Source of the DNA: Paraspadella gotoi
Taxonomy: Eukaryota; Chaetognatha
Direction of reading: 5' to 3'
Assembly: GCA_051294375.1 (NCBI GenBank)
Contig: CM119263.1
Span: 25,820,436 to 25,884,435 of the forward strand
Length of the DNA stretch: 64,000 bases
The notes under the pieces are model-generated. The model did not search any database. It saw nothing but the letters and a program-made list of their open reading frames with translations, and was not told the DNA's origin. The position numbers were made by a program, and so were the translations under genes. Shown here piece by piece: positions 1 to 12,290 of this stretch (position 1 is its first letter; each line of letters opens with the position of its first letter).

Positions 1-81
1 CAACGACGACTACTAAGGAAAAACCGAAAGGAAGTTGAACGAAAAAAAATTGAAAAGCGTAGGTGGGTGGAAACTGGAGAT

Positions 82-129
<48 letters not shown>

Positions 130-860
130 AAGAGAGAAAGATATTGCATCAGCCTGAATCTCGTTTTTTTTTAATTCCAAAATGGAGCCTTGATGATTCG
201 GCGTATTGCACCGTCGAAGTGAAAGAAATTAAATTTAAGAAGGCGTCGTGTAGGACTGTCGAAATTTCTGGAAAGATCTCTGTCCCTCTCTCTTTCTTTC
301 TCGGTTTTTCTCTCTCTCTCTCTTTGCCTCTCTTTTTCTATACCTCGCTCAGTCTCCATTTCTTTTCGAACATTCTAGAAGGTTCTGTCTTTTTCTCTCT
401 TCCACTGACGCTCTCTCTCCCTCTCTCCCTCTCTCTCCCTTTAATTTTTTTTCCTCTCTGTCTCTCTCTCTACAACGATCTCAAGTTGCATCCACGGTCG
501 CTCTCTTGTTGCGTCATGGCGAAAGTGTGCCGACAATCGACGTTTGATGAGAAAGGGATCGAAGTCAACGAGAGAGACAGATATAGGGTTAATCGGCTCC
601 GTAAAAAGTCGACAGATTCGGAGGCTTGAAACAAAGCCACCCATCAAACCATCTGTTCTAGAAGATTCTACAAGGTTCTTTATTCCTTCTCCGAGGCATC
701 CCCTCCTCCTCCTTTGGTTTACCCGAGCCCTAGTTTTCAAGGGAAGGAACGATTTTTAGTTTTGCGTCACATTTTCGTTTAAGTTTTCTCGTTACGCCTC
801 TCGACCATAATTTCTGAATTATGCGCCGAGCAGAGCCAGCTGGCTCATTAGAATTCGGCT
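1..860. other. Noncoding, microsatellite-rich left edge
   Basis: There is a (GA)n run at about 84-126 and several degenerate CT tracts between 280 and 470. Open frames here translate to Arg-Glu or Ser-Leu repeats and are products of the simple repeats. I recognise no exon. Confidence 0.6.
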
Positions 861-865
861 CTCTC

Positions 866-998
866 ATTGGCAGTCGTCGGCTTTCTTGGTAGTGCAGAAT
901 CGGGCTTCTCATTGGCCGCACATTTTCTTGGTTAGAACCCGAGGCAAACGTCCATTGGCCAACGATTTCTCTATCATAATTCACGGCCTCCCTATTGG
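866..998 (-). promoter_or_regulatory. Array of four CCAAT boxes
   Basis: ATTGG (CCAAT on the minus strand) occurs at 866-870, 911-915, 954-958 and 994-998. All four have the same orientation and nearly equal spacing of 45, 43 and 40 bp, with similar flanks (CATTGGC, CATTGGCC, CATTGGCC, TATTGGCTG). Multiple phased CCAAT boxes are a known architecture of NF-Y-dependent promoters. Which gene this would serve is not visible; a leftward gene would begin at or beyond the window edge. Confidence 0.45.
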
Positions 999-1800
999 CT
1001 GATCGAATTTCAAACATATTTTATGAAGTGAGAAGGGAGGAGGAGATTGTTCATGGTAATCCTTGCGGAGAAGGAAGAGGAGAAAAGCCGGCGAAGAAAG
1101 GAATTGCAGCTGATAAGAGATGAGAAAGAAAGAGCCGAGGCATACAATGAGAAAAGAAAGAAGAATTAAAAAAAATACATCCTCTCTCTCGAGAAGAGAG
1201 GATTCGCCGACTCTTGTCTTCCATTCCCTTTGTTTCGCGTTGCGCGAGAGTTGCACAGAATTATTTTTTCTCTCCCCCTCTCTCTCTTTTTTAAAAATCC
1301 CTCTCTCTCTCTTTCTCCCTCTCTGTCTTCGCGAAATTTCGGGGAAAATTAGAAGCGAATCAACCGGTTTTCTCTTTTTCGCATTGAGTCAGTCTGACGA
1401 AATCGGAAAACCACCCAGACTTCGATATCAATTTTTTTTTTTTGCTTAGTCATCATTAGACTTGTCCCGACGAGTACCTCGTCCGATCCGAAGAGGGGGG
1501 CGGGGAAGAAAAAGACCGCAAAAATTCTCTCTCTCTACCTCGTCCTACCCGGCCTCTCATTCTCTGACATACGCCGGCTCCCGGACGGACACGTAGAGCC
1601 TCTTCCATGAAGAGGTGACGAAATTCCACCCAGCGCTTTCTTCATTCTAGTCGCGATTCCAACGCCAAAGCTTTTTCACGCCAGAGAATCTACTTTCATC
1701 GATCCTCACGATTTTCACAATCACGAAATCTAATAAAAAACTATAAATCTTCACCGCCAGTCATTAAAGAAGAAACGGAACGAACCAGTCTCATCTCACC

Positions 1801-1810
1801 AACCAATCAG
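1801..1810 (+). promoter_or_regulatory. Consensus CCAAT box
   Basis: AACCAATCAG fits the extended NF-Y consensus (purine-purine-CCAAT-C-A/G). It lies about 190 bp upstream of a possible short first exon at 2001-2033. Function is inferred from the motif alone. Confidence 0.3.
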
Positions 1811-2908
1811 GCATTAATTATTTAGTAGGACTAACGTTCGCAAAAGTGATAATACATTTTTTCCTAATCGCATTGACCATCGCATCGAAGAACAATATCC
1901 TCTCTTCGAAAAACTTTCAAACAATCCGTGACATTTTCGTCAGTTCATCCTATTTCTTTCACCATAGTTCACCGTAGCTCAAATTAGTTCAATCGACCTA
2001 ATGAAGATTGGATCCGGTCAAACTGAATCGCCGGTGAGTTTGAAGAGATGATGATGATGATGATGATGATGATGCTAATAACGATCACGTAGCGAAAGAT
2101 GTTGCTGGGTAGAGATGTTGGAAAGACCCCCAGCGGTCTGTATCGGCATAGTCTGGCATACTTTTTCGAGAGCTTGCATCATCGCCTATGGCTTTTATTT
2201 CTTTTCAAAAATATATTTTTTGAACGAACAATGCTGCTTTTGTTCATTCGAAAAAATATTTTTTTTATTGAAAATTTTTAAGTACGAATTTTTAAACTGG
2301 CATCTTTTTTGGTTATAAATCTACCACGTACAACTATTATGTATTAAAACTGAATGCCATGCTTTTCAAGGCTGAATTTTCTGAATGTCTAATTTTATGA
2401 AAGGCAGTGGTCATTTCTCCCTTCCCTCCTTTGTTTGATTCGAATGAAAAAGTCAGTTGCACCGTTGTTACCCTTCACAATGCATTTTCTTTACATTTTC
2501 TGCGTTCTATGATCATTAACGTTTACAAAGAATAACAGAAACGGCCTTATGCTTGTGAAAATTATGGTCCAAAGACATAGAGTTAATCAGGAAGCTAAAA
2601 GTAAACGGCTTTTGTATTTTGTTGTATAAAACTAAATATCAACTGTTATACAGTTGTTTAATACCTAAGAGTTGAGTTAAGACTTAAAAATAACCCTTTT
2701 CGAGTCACGACGGCGGCCGGGGCTGCCGTGACTAAAAATTAAACATACGGCCAAGTCTCGTTGCCAAACCAAAGGGTTCCCGTTGCATTCATTCTCTCTC
2801 TGTTCTATCAAAGGTCATGTTTGATTTATTCTTCGTCCGTGTTTGCGCAACAGCTGAATTTATTTTTCGGATGTGTATTACTTTTGCTTCTCTGTCCAAA
2901 AAAAAAAG

Positions 2909-2910
<2 letters not shown>

Positions 2911-2994
<84 letters not shown>
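2911..2994. repeat. (GA)n microsatellite
   Basis: About 42 near-perfect GA units follow an A10-G tract. Confidence 0.95.
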
Positions 2995-2997
<3 letters not shown>

Positions 2998-3302
2998 AAG
3001 AAATAAAAGGAGAAGGAAAGAGAGAGACAGACGCCCCGTTTTTCGAAGACGAATGTCCATTCCCCGACGCGCGCGGTTTAGACCGGCGCCTCTCTTCCCT
3101 ATTCCCAATTCCCTGTTGCTATTTCTCATTTTCCTGTTCTTGCTATTTTATTCCCCCGATCCTTTTTTCTTCTTTTTTTTAAAACTTTTTTTTATTCTTA
3201 ATATTACACGATTTTACAATTTTTGGGTTTTTTTATATTAAAGAGAAAACTTTTATAAATAAAGTTTTAGAAGTTCAAGTAATCTTAGAGACCTTTTGGC
3301 GG

Positions 3303-3316
3303 GTTGCCATAGAAAC
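3303..3316 (+). promoter_or_regulatory. RFX-type X-box candidate
   Basis: GTTGCCATAGAAAC matches the RFX X-box form, two imperfect inverted half-sites (GTTGCC and AGAAAC) two bases apart. An inverted CCAAT (ATTGGTT, 3380-3386) lies 64 bp downstream. RFX with NF-Y is a known promoter combination. No gene start is recognised nearby, so this is a motif-level call. Confidence 0.3.
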
Positions 3317-3551
3317 TCGGGTCGTCTTTAGCGTCGTTCGCGCCAGAGATGATTATCGTGACGGAAACGGGACGCGGTTATTGGTTAAGTGGCGCTTCAT
3401 TTCGAGATAAGAAAATGCGCATAAAATCAAGGAAACGGCGCAGCAACTCATTTTTCAATTGTTCTTAAGGGAAATCCTGGCTCGGCTTTGAACCTCGCTG
3501 GAATATATCGTGGGGGAGAGATGGGAAGGGAGGAAGAAAGGGAGGGAGAAC

Positions 3552-3680
<129 letters not shown>

Positions 3681-3900
3681 TGGCATCCGTTTCGTCTTCC
3701 CGGCAAACGTCAGAGAACGAACGCGCAAATGCCTGGCCCAGCGGTCGGCCGGAGATGATGGCTTAAGATGATGGCCACGAACGATGGCTACAGATGATGC
3801 TACAGATGGACGAAGCCGATGGTTACAGACTTTCAGTCTTTGTTTCGCCTTCTCAGACGCTGAGTCGACGTAATGCCGATAAACTCAAAACAGATTACCG

Positions 3901-4043
<143 letters not shown>

Positions 4044-4380
4044 CCCTTCATGAGTTCACGGTATCCGGTCAAGCAAGAAGGAAGTAAGCTGAGCGAGCAA
4101 AATGTAAAGTCGAACGTAGTTTTGACATTCGAACGAACTTAACAACGGCTACAAATTGCAGATTTACCAGGAATGCCGTTGAAGGAAATCTCGAATGGGT
4201 CCAAAGCTGATTTCTGTCAGTCAGTCTGTCATAAAACTGTCCCATTTTAAAATTTATCCCTACAGTTAATCAAATCAGTTCGGCGTAAAAACCTCAAAAC
4301 CGCATTTTATGATTTCGAATAAGTTAATTCGTTCCGACAGTAAAAATATTGCGAGAATTTTAAACAGAATTTGCAACTGG

Positions 4381-4400
4381 GGAGAGAGAGAGAGGAGAGA

Positions 4401-4458
<58 letters not shown>
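4381..4458. repeat. Interrupted (GA)n microsatellite
   Basis: GA tract with AGGAGA interruptions in its first half and a pure run in the second half. Confidence 0.9.
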
Positions 4459-4459
<1 letters not shown>

Positions 4460-5059
4460 GAATCGATGCAGTTAAGACATAAAAACGTCCGAAAAAATCC
4501 AAGCGGATTTTCCATTCTCTCCTCTTCGGGAGTCGATTTTTTGGCACAATATTTTTAAATCCCCCAATTTCTGTTTCTATTCTCTGAACATAATTTTAAC
4601 CTTAAAATTTAACCTTAATTATTAATCTTAACCTAATCAATAACTTTAATCCCCGATCCATAACCCTAATCCATAACCTTAAACTCTAATCTTTTAAATT
4701 TAAAAACATACTTAATTCTGAATTTTAGCTAAAACGCGGCACTTTGGGATAAAATGGCCGTTTTTTTCTAAGAAGGAAAGAGAATCTAAAGCAAATTTTG
4801 AGGCGACGAATCGAATTTCTCTTCGCGAGGCGACGAATTCTTGCGTCCATCGTCGTTAGGGCAAGGGATCGGTTTTGGGTCGAATTTATGGGTGGAGATG
4901 GGGGAGAGAGTTAGGTGGAAAAGTAGGCGAGTAGGGAGGTTGGGGCGAAGAGCCGACTTTGGATGGCAAACAGTCGCTCGGAGGCCAGGAAGTGCTAAGC
5001 CGGTCAAGTCTCGGGTTGCTGCTTTCTCAGCGCCAGATAAAAACTGTTTTTCTCGACAG

Positions 5060-5240
5060 AGGGGGGGAAAGGCGATTGAACGGAAAGAAAAGAAGGGGAA
5101 AGGGAAGAGAGGGAGGAAAGGGAAGAGGGGGAAAGGGAATAGGGGGAGGAAAGGGAAGAGAGGGAGGAAAGGGAAGAGGGGGAAAAGGGAAGAGGGGGAG
5201 GAAAGGGAAGAGGAGGAGGAAAGGGGGATGGTGGGTAAAG
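5060..5240. repeat. Polypurine minisatellite
   Basis: About 180 bases are almost entirely A/G on the plus strand. They are built from variants of AGGAAAGGGAAGAG and AGAGGGGGAAAGGGAA in irregular tandem. Such homopurine tracts with mirror symmetry can adopt triplex structure. The Lys-Gly-Arg-rich open frames through it are repeat products. Confidence 0.8.
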
Positions 5241-5923
5241 TGGGGATAAAGAATGGTGGGGATAAGGGGAGGAGTTGTCATGCCTAATGAGGGGGAAAAA
5301 GGCTTTTGGGGAATGTGTCTCAGATAAAGGTAGTAAAAGAAAGTAAGAGACCATTTTTTATTCATATCAATATATGCATATATACATTAAAAACAATACA
5401 GAAGAAATATATAGAAGCGAAAAGTTTTCAGTTATGGAAAAAATTGTTAAGGTTCTACAAAAGAGCTTCATTATTTTTACGAAACAAATTTTGTATTGAA
5501 ATTTGATTGCATTTTTTAGACGTCAATTAAGGTAAAAATAAAAAGTAAAAGATGGCGATGAAAAAGGGGAAAGAAAAGACGAAGTAAAAAAAAATGAATT
5601 TTTTTTTTTTATAAAAGTAAGACGCGTTAATGACACGGCGCGATAATCAAGAGGGAACTTATCTAATATGACGCGCCGCCGGTTGTAAATGGCGTTCGAG
5701 ATAAGGAGAAAAAGCGGATAAGAAAAATATTTTCCCATAACTCATTAAGAAAAAAAAAGAAAAAAAAAGCTTATCTAACCTTGAGCCCGGGAAAAGAAAT
5801 TGAAATTCTGCATAGTCATCCTCAGGTTGTGGATTCTCCATTTGCTCCTCAAAACAAGTTTATGGCTTTCTGCATATATATACATTTTTTGCCGCTTGCT
5901 TTATTGGTATCTTTTTCTCTTTA

Positions 5924-5924
<1 letters not shown>

Positions 5925-6014
<90 letters not shown>

Positions 6015-6037
6015 TATTTTTTTTTTCTGATTCTCCC

Positions 6038-6073
<36 letters not shown>

Positions 6074-6074
6074 T
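5925..6074. repeat. (TTTC)n microsatellite
   Basis: Tetranucleotide CTTT tract with a T-rich interruption near 6014-6040. The same motif recurs at 13.3 kb and 58.6 kb. Confidence 0.95.
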
Positions 6075-6784
6075 TTTGTACTCTTCGCTTTCCTCTCTCT
6101 TTTTCTCTTTCTCCACTATAATTGGTTTTAATATAATCTAAATAATAAGCGAGTATGCGGGTTCCGGCGTCTCTCATTTCGCTTCGACTTTTGTTTATTT
6201 TCAACTTCGAAGAGTAAAACAAAAAAAAAAGGGAAAAAAAGGAGAGAAAAAGAAACAGATCTAAATTATCTACGAAAACAAATGAAGGGAAAAAGGGTAT
6301 CGACTTTCGCGTTTTGAGTTCGTCTAGTGGGATTTTGAGCTTAAAAAATATCGACGTAATTAAAATATGTTTGTATATTGTAAACAAAATATTTCTGTAT
6401 AGTACTTTGGATAATATCCTCTAATTTCGTAACAACATTTACCACGAAAACCTTACAATGCCATATCCAATATTAAATTCTCGTTCTCGCGTTGGATGAG
6501 CTTCTTTCTTTGTGCAAAGAATATTTATTTTTTTTATCTCTTTCGGTTTTTTTTCTTTCATCGTCTTTGACGCCACGACGCCGATGCTGCGTCCCCGCGT
6601 CGGCGTTTGCTTCGGCGCTGCATCGGCGCTGCACCGGCAAAAATCGCGTGACCGTCTTGTCATTTGTATTCCCACCTTTGAATTTCAGAAAAATCTGAAT
6701 TTTTTTTTCCTCTTTTCTTTTTTTCCCCTCTTTCGAAGGCCCCGGACTCGCGCTTCGGAGAGATAAAAAGCGAAGAATACAGAC

Positions 6785-6787
<3 letters not shown>

Positions 6788-6872
<85 letters not shown>
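6788..6872. repeat. (GA)n microsatellite
   Basis: A pure GA run of about 42 units. A second, interrupted run of GAGAGAAA type follows at about 6963-7040. Confidence 0.95.
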
Positions 6873-6875
<3 letters not shown>

Positions 6876-6971
6876 TTAACAAAAAGAATATTCTGTCGGC
6901 GAGATCAAAGGTTTTTATTTATAGAAATGATTTCTTTGCACAAAAAAGGAGAGAGAAAAAATGGAGAAAGA

Positions 6972-7039
<68 letters not shown>

Positions 7040-8569
7040 GTAATAAGCGGATTTTGCGATCGAGGAAGCAGAGATCGAGACGCGAGACGAGTCTTGGCTT
7101 CGACTCAAAGCTCAAACCCCCCGTCGACATTTCCACGGATTTTCGGGGGTCGACGCTCGGGATTTTTTTTTTATCTTGCAGCGGAACGACCTCCGGTTTT
7201 GAGAAAGATAGAGAGAGGGAGAGGGGGAATTCTGATTATTATGGTCTCAATGGCCATCTGTCCACTCGTCCTCTTTTGGCAAAATTGAGTCCAGGTTCCG
7301 CTTCTAGGCGTTCCAAGGCATTCAAAGGGACTTTCACTGAAAGTTTCAGGCGCTTCCAAGAAGCGTCTTGACTCTCCCAGTCGTTGTCAGGGAAGTTCAC
7401 GATGCGCGACCGGCCGAAACCTTTTCTTGCTCAGTGACATTTCCCAGTTTCAATGTTTCTTCAACTCTTGGCACAACGACAACAACGACAACAACTACCC
7501 CCTGCTGTCGGAGACCCTCAGGCCCCCTGTCGACATTTCCAGGCATCGAACGTCTCAAAGCCTTGGATATTCCCCGGGCGCGGGGGGGGGGCGAGAGGGA
7601 GGGGGGGAGAGGATTTTCCGTCCTTTCTTTTCTTGATCCCACAAACAAGAAAAAAGTCGACATTTGCAAGCTCATTCTCGTCTTAGAGCTTGAGAGAGAG
7701 GTGTAGTTGGGGGGGGCATTATGAGATGGTGGGTAAGCTGGAAGTTTGGTGCGATAAATGATTAAGAGGAAATTACGTAATATTTACGATTCAAATGCTG
7801 CTACGCTATGGTGCTTGGTTCAATGCTCTTAAGTTAGTATTTACTAATTACTATAATTAATAACTGCTAATATGGAATTTCATATCTGACTTTTTTTTCT
7901 TTCGTCAGTTTCTTCATTCCCAATGACTTTCGAGCTTTTTTTTTTTTCCGACTCAATTAACGTCCGTCCTTTGGTTACGATATATATACATACAAACTTG
8001 TCTTTGTTACCTTCATTGAAAGTTTCAAACTGTGAAAAGATAAACGAGAAAAGAATCGGTGAAATCGAGGCTAATTTCCACGGCGATGACCTCAAACCAA
8101 TTGACCTTCTGCTTTTTAGTCTTTTTTTTTTGCTAATCGGTTTTTTAGCCATCGATCACTAAACGTCCTATTGTTGTGCGTCCGAGAGAGAGAAGAGAGA
8201 GAGAGAAAGGGAGAGAGCGACGAATTCGAACCAGAGAAACGGTGTTTAACTGTTTATTATTCCCGATCTTTGCCTTTCATTCGTAAATTGGCACCCGAAA
8301 GATTAATTTATTGACAGATCTCCAAAAAGAGCGTGTTTTATTTTTTATTTTTTATTTTTTAAACGCTCTCTCTCGCTGCGTAATAGATTTTTGTCCCAAG
8401 TGTTTTTGTTTTTCTGGGGCGACGGGAATCGAGATATATAACTCGTCACGAAAAAAACATTTTTTTCCTTCTAATCTTCGAGTCTCGGGAAAAATCTTTC
8501 TCGACTCTTTGGAATCTGAACCTCGATTTCGACTCCAGAAAAATCGGGGGCCGAGGTCGTTGGGAGAAG

Positions 8570-8661
8570 GTCACGTGACTACTAAGAATCGCGTGATCAC
8601 TATATACAGCACGTGACCTTAAAAAATGCGTCACGTGACGTAAGGTAGATGTCGTCACGTG
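8570..8661. promoter_or_regulatory. Cluster of CACGTG palindromes (CLEAR-like)
   Basis: Four CACGTG cores lie within 90 bp, at 8572-8577, 8610-8615, 8632-8637 and 8656-8661. Two sit in the exact palindrome GTCACGTGAC (8570-8579 and 8630-8639), and a third exact copy is at 8904-8913. GTCACGTGAC is the CLEAR element bound by TFEB/MITF-family bHLH-Zip factors at lysosomal and autophagy genes; USF and Myc/Max also bind the core. A related GCGTGATCAC lies between them. No exon is recognised nearby, so the target gene is unknown. Confidence 0.5.
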
Positions 8662-8992
8662 GTCGACTTAAGTCGCTCAAATTTCCTCTTTGTTTGAGGG
8701 TCGAGGACCTGGACGAGATTTTCTTTTTCTCGAATAATTCCTGTTCGACTTTGGATGTGCATTACTACAAAAATGCTAAACGACTTAATCTCATGACGCT
8801 CGGCCAACAACGTACATGTTGGATGTCACTTAATTTTGTCCCTAAAATATTTTACATTAACCTTTACATACAACTGCGACATACGACGACACGAAACTCT
8901 GATGTCACGTGACCCAGATTAGATTCTCGGCTACAAATCTTCTCCTTTTTTTTGTCAGACTCGGAGTTCATTCCCCTCTCTCGTCCTCGAGG

Positions 8993-9027
<35 letters not shown>

Positions 9028-9172
9028 TAAATATATTAACAGGAGAAAAAAAATTCAAGTGTTTTAAAAAAAGAATTTTATTTTCCTAATTTCGTTCCTG
9101 GTTTCGTGGTTTTGGCTTTTTTTTTCCTTCGATCTTTGGATTTCGCTGTTTTTAGCGGCATACTGGAAGCCC

Positions 9173-9199
9173 GAGAGAGAGAGAGAGAGAGAGATGAGA

Positions 9200-9251
<52 letters not shown>

Positions 9252-9256
9252 AGAGA
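9173..9256. repeat. (GA)n microsatellite
   Basis: Two GA runs separated by ATGAGAAGA, immediately left of the first copy of the 9-12 kb duplicated block. Confidence 0.9.
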
Positions 9257-9569
9257 GGCCGGCGAAATGCAGTTTTCCCTTGAGAGAGGCAAGGAGGGAA
9301 GGCTCACTGCTTATGGTGCTTTTCGGCGCCGGGAGGACGACGAACCCGGCTCGCGTACATGCCGCGTTTCGGCGTCGCGGCCGCCGTCCGGCCGCGATCC
9401 AGCAACGAGAGGCGTCGTTTCCGGCTGCGGAACGAACTCGTCATTCATATTTCGATTTTCTTCTCCGGTCCGATTCCATTCGTGGGCACCCTCTCGTCTT
9501 CCACGTCCTCGTTACTTTATACGACTCTCTCTCTTCTCTCTCTCTCTCTCTCTCCCTCTCTCTCTCTCA

Positions 9570-9607
<38 letters not shown>

Positions 9608-10220
9608 ATCTGTGTCTCTCTGAAAAAAATAAAAAACAGGAGTAGACCAGCAGACCGAAGGTTTTTTCACTTCTTTTTTTGTTTTAATTTTTGGCTCCGA
9701 TTTTTTTAAATCTGTTTCACTTTTTCCCCCCTCAAAGTTCCAAAGCCCCCCAGCTCGCTCCTCCTCCTCTTTTTTCCCTCTTTTAGTTAAAAAAAAACAT
9801 AAAAAAAGAATAAAAATAAAAATTATGAATAACAACTGAACGAAAAGGAAACATCTAGAAAATGTTTTGAAGACGAGAATCGATAAATGATGCTCTCTTT
9901 CGCTCGTGTCGTCTGAGGGGCAAAGGGGAAAAAGGAAAAGAGAAAAAAAAAAAATAAAAAAAATAAAAATTTTAATAAAATTAAATTTTGAAAAAAATAT
10001 TTTTCTAGACGATTATCGATATCTGCTCTGGACTGATAAAAAAAAAAAAAAAAAAAAAAAAACTTAATCCGAAATGTAATTTTCCTAAAATTGCTTTTCA
10101 GTGCTAGATATCCGATCAACGTGATGCTCTTATTCCCCCTATCCTTTCTTCCCCCGCTTTAGTCGTCCTCCTGTAATTTCCTCATTTCTGACTCCCCGAT
10201 GATTATTCTCAACGCGAATT

Positions 10221-10258
<38 letters not shown>

Positions 10259-10795
10259 TCTCTCTCTCTCTCTCCTTCTCTCTCTCTCTTCTCTCCTCAC
10301 TCTCTCTCTCTTCTGTGCTATCTTCTTAACATCCGTTTTCCTCCTCCAAAGGTTATCCGCTAGAATATATTCGCCTTCAGTATAATCCGGTCAATTCACC
10401 CCTCGTTTCCCGCATTGTCTCCTTGTTTCCACTTGACTTTTCCACTTTTTCCACTTTCCACTGCTTCTTCCACCATTTCTCATGTACGGTCCTCAATTTT
10501 CTTTATTCTCCTTATTCACCATCAAACCATTACCATCACCACCTAACCCACCTTTCCTCCCCTCGCACTCAAACCCATTACCATCACCACCTACCCACTT
10601 CCTCCCCTCCACCCTCAAACCATTAACCATCCCATAACGCACCTTCCTCCTCCACCCCTTTCCTAACCGATATTTTTCAAAGGGTTCTCTCTTCTTTTTC
10701 CCTGCTTAATTGATTAATTCCCTGTCTTTCCTTTTCACCCCACCCCAGTTCCTTTTACGTGTGCCCCTGTTCGGTTCCGGTCTAATCTCTCTATG
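9257..10795. repeat. Duplicated block 1, copy A
   Basis: About 1.5 kb, repeated in direct orientation in 10821-12290 across a 25-N spacer. Shared landmarks in the same order are AAATGCAGTTTTCCCTTGAG, a GC-rich stretch of GGCCG type, a CT microsatellite, a poly-A stretch, a second CT stretch and the CCATTACCATCACC minisatellite. The two copies differ by scattered 1-5 base indels. Open frames differ between copies, so none looks conserved as protein. Confidence 0.85.
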
Positions 10796-10820
10796 NNNNN
10801 NNNNNNNNNNNNNNNNNNNN

Positions 10821-11137
10821 AGAGAGAGAGAGGCCGTGCGAAATGCAGTTTTCCCTTGAGAGAGGCAAGGAGGGAAGGCTCACGCTTTGTGCTTTTCGGC
10901 GCCGGGAGGACGACGACCCGGCCTCGGCGTCCAGCCGCGTTCGTCGGCGTCCGGCCGCGTCCGGCCGCGTCCAGCAACGAGAGGCGTCGTTTCCGGCTGC
11001 GGAACGAGACTCGGTCATTCATCCGATTTCTTCTCCGGTCCGATTCCATTCGTGGGACCCTCTCGTCTCCACGTCCATCGTTACTTTATCGACTCTCTCT
11101 CTCTCTCTCCGTCTCTCAATCATCTCTCTCATCTCTC

Positions 11138-11168
<31 letters not shown>

Positions 11169-12290
11169 AGTATCTGTGTCTCTCTGAAAAAAATAAAAAC
11201 AGGAGTAGACCAGCAGACCGAAGGTTTTTTCACTTTCTTTTTTTGTTTTAATTTTTTGGCTCCGACTTTTTTTAAAATCTGTTTCACTTTTTCCCCCCTC
11301 AAAGTTCCAAAGCCCCCCCAGCTCGCCCTCCTCCCTCTTTTTGTCCCTCTTTTAGTTAAAAAAAAACATTAAAAAAAGAATAAAAAAAAAATTATGAATA
11401 ACAACTGAACGAAAAGGAAACATCTAGAAAATGTTTTGAAGACGTAGAATCGATAAAGATCTCTCTTTCGCTCTTCGTCTGGGGGCAAAGGGGAAAAGGA
11501 AAAGAAGAAAAAAAAAAATAAAAAATATTTAATAAATTAAATTTGAAAAAAATACTTTTTCTAGACGATTATCGAGTATCTCTCTGGACTAGTAAAAAAA
11601 AAAAAAAAAAAAAAAAAAACTTAATCCGAAATGTAATTTCTAAATTGCTTTGTCGTGCTAGCATATCCGATCACGTGATGCCTTATTCCCCCTATCCTTT
11701 CTTCCCCCCTTTAGTCGTCTCCTGGAATTTCCTCATTTCTGACGTCCCCGAGATTATTCTCAAACGCGAATTTCATCTCTCTCTCTCTCTCTCTCTCTCT
11801 CCTCCTGTCTCTCTCTCTCTCTCTCCTTTCTCTCTCTCTCTTCTCTCTCTCCTCTCTCTCTCTTCTGTGCTATCTTCTTAACATCCGTTTTCCTCCTCCA
11901 AAAGGTTATCCGCTAAATATATTCGCCTTCAGTCATAATCCGGTCATTCACCCCTCGTTCCCTTGTTCCCTTGTTCCACTTGACTTTTCCACTTTTTCCA
12001 CTTTCCACTCTTCTTCCACCATTCTCATGTACGGTCTCAATTTTTCTTTATTCTCCTTTTCACCATCAAACCCATTACCATCACCACCTACCCACCTTCC
12101 TCCCTCCACCCTCAAACCCATTACCATCACCACCTACCCACCTTCCTCCCTCCACCCTCAAACCCATTACCATCACCACCTAACCACCTTCCTCCCTCCA
12201 CCCTTTCTATCGATAATCAAGTCTTCCTTCTAATGGATTAATCCGCTCTTCACCACACTTCCCTCGGGTCGGTCGGTCGGTCTAATGGTG
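10821..12290. repeat. Duplicated block 1, copy B
   Basis: Direct near-copy of 9257-10795 with scattered small insertions and deletions, beginning right after a 25-N gap. Indel-dominated differences and abutment to a gap suggest an uncollapsed overlap or noisy gap fill more than an old genomic duplication. Confidence 0.85.
12066..12205. repeat. 46-bp minisatellite
   Basis: Three head-to-tail units contain AAACCCATTACCATCACC followed by CTACCCACCTTCCTCCCTCC. A shorter, less regular version is in the other block copy at about 10515-10640. Confidence 0.85.

Noticed and set aside
63-629. 188-codon open frame with Arg-Glu repeats and Ser-Leu-rich hydrophobic stretches
   Set aside because: It is translation of GA and CT microsatellites. 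Many similar frames (2.8, 3.5, 3.8, 6.9, 9.1, 15.2, 16.4, 55.2 kb) exist on both strands and share only repeat-derived residues.
2703-2733. GC-rich hairpin followed by AAAAATT, resembling a bacterial terminator
   Set aside because: The genome is eukaryotic and no transcript ends here by other evidence. The stem has mismatches.
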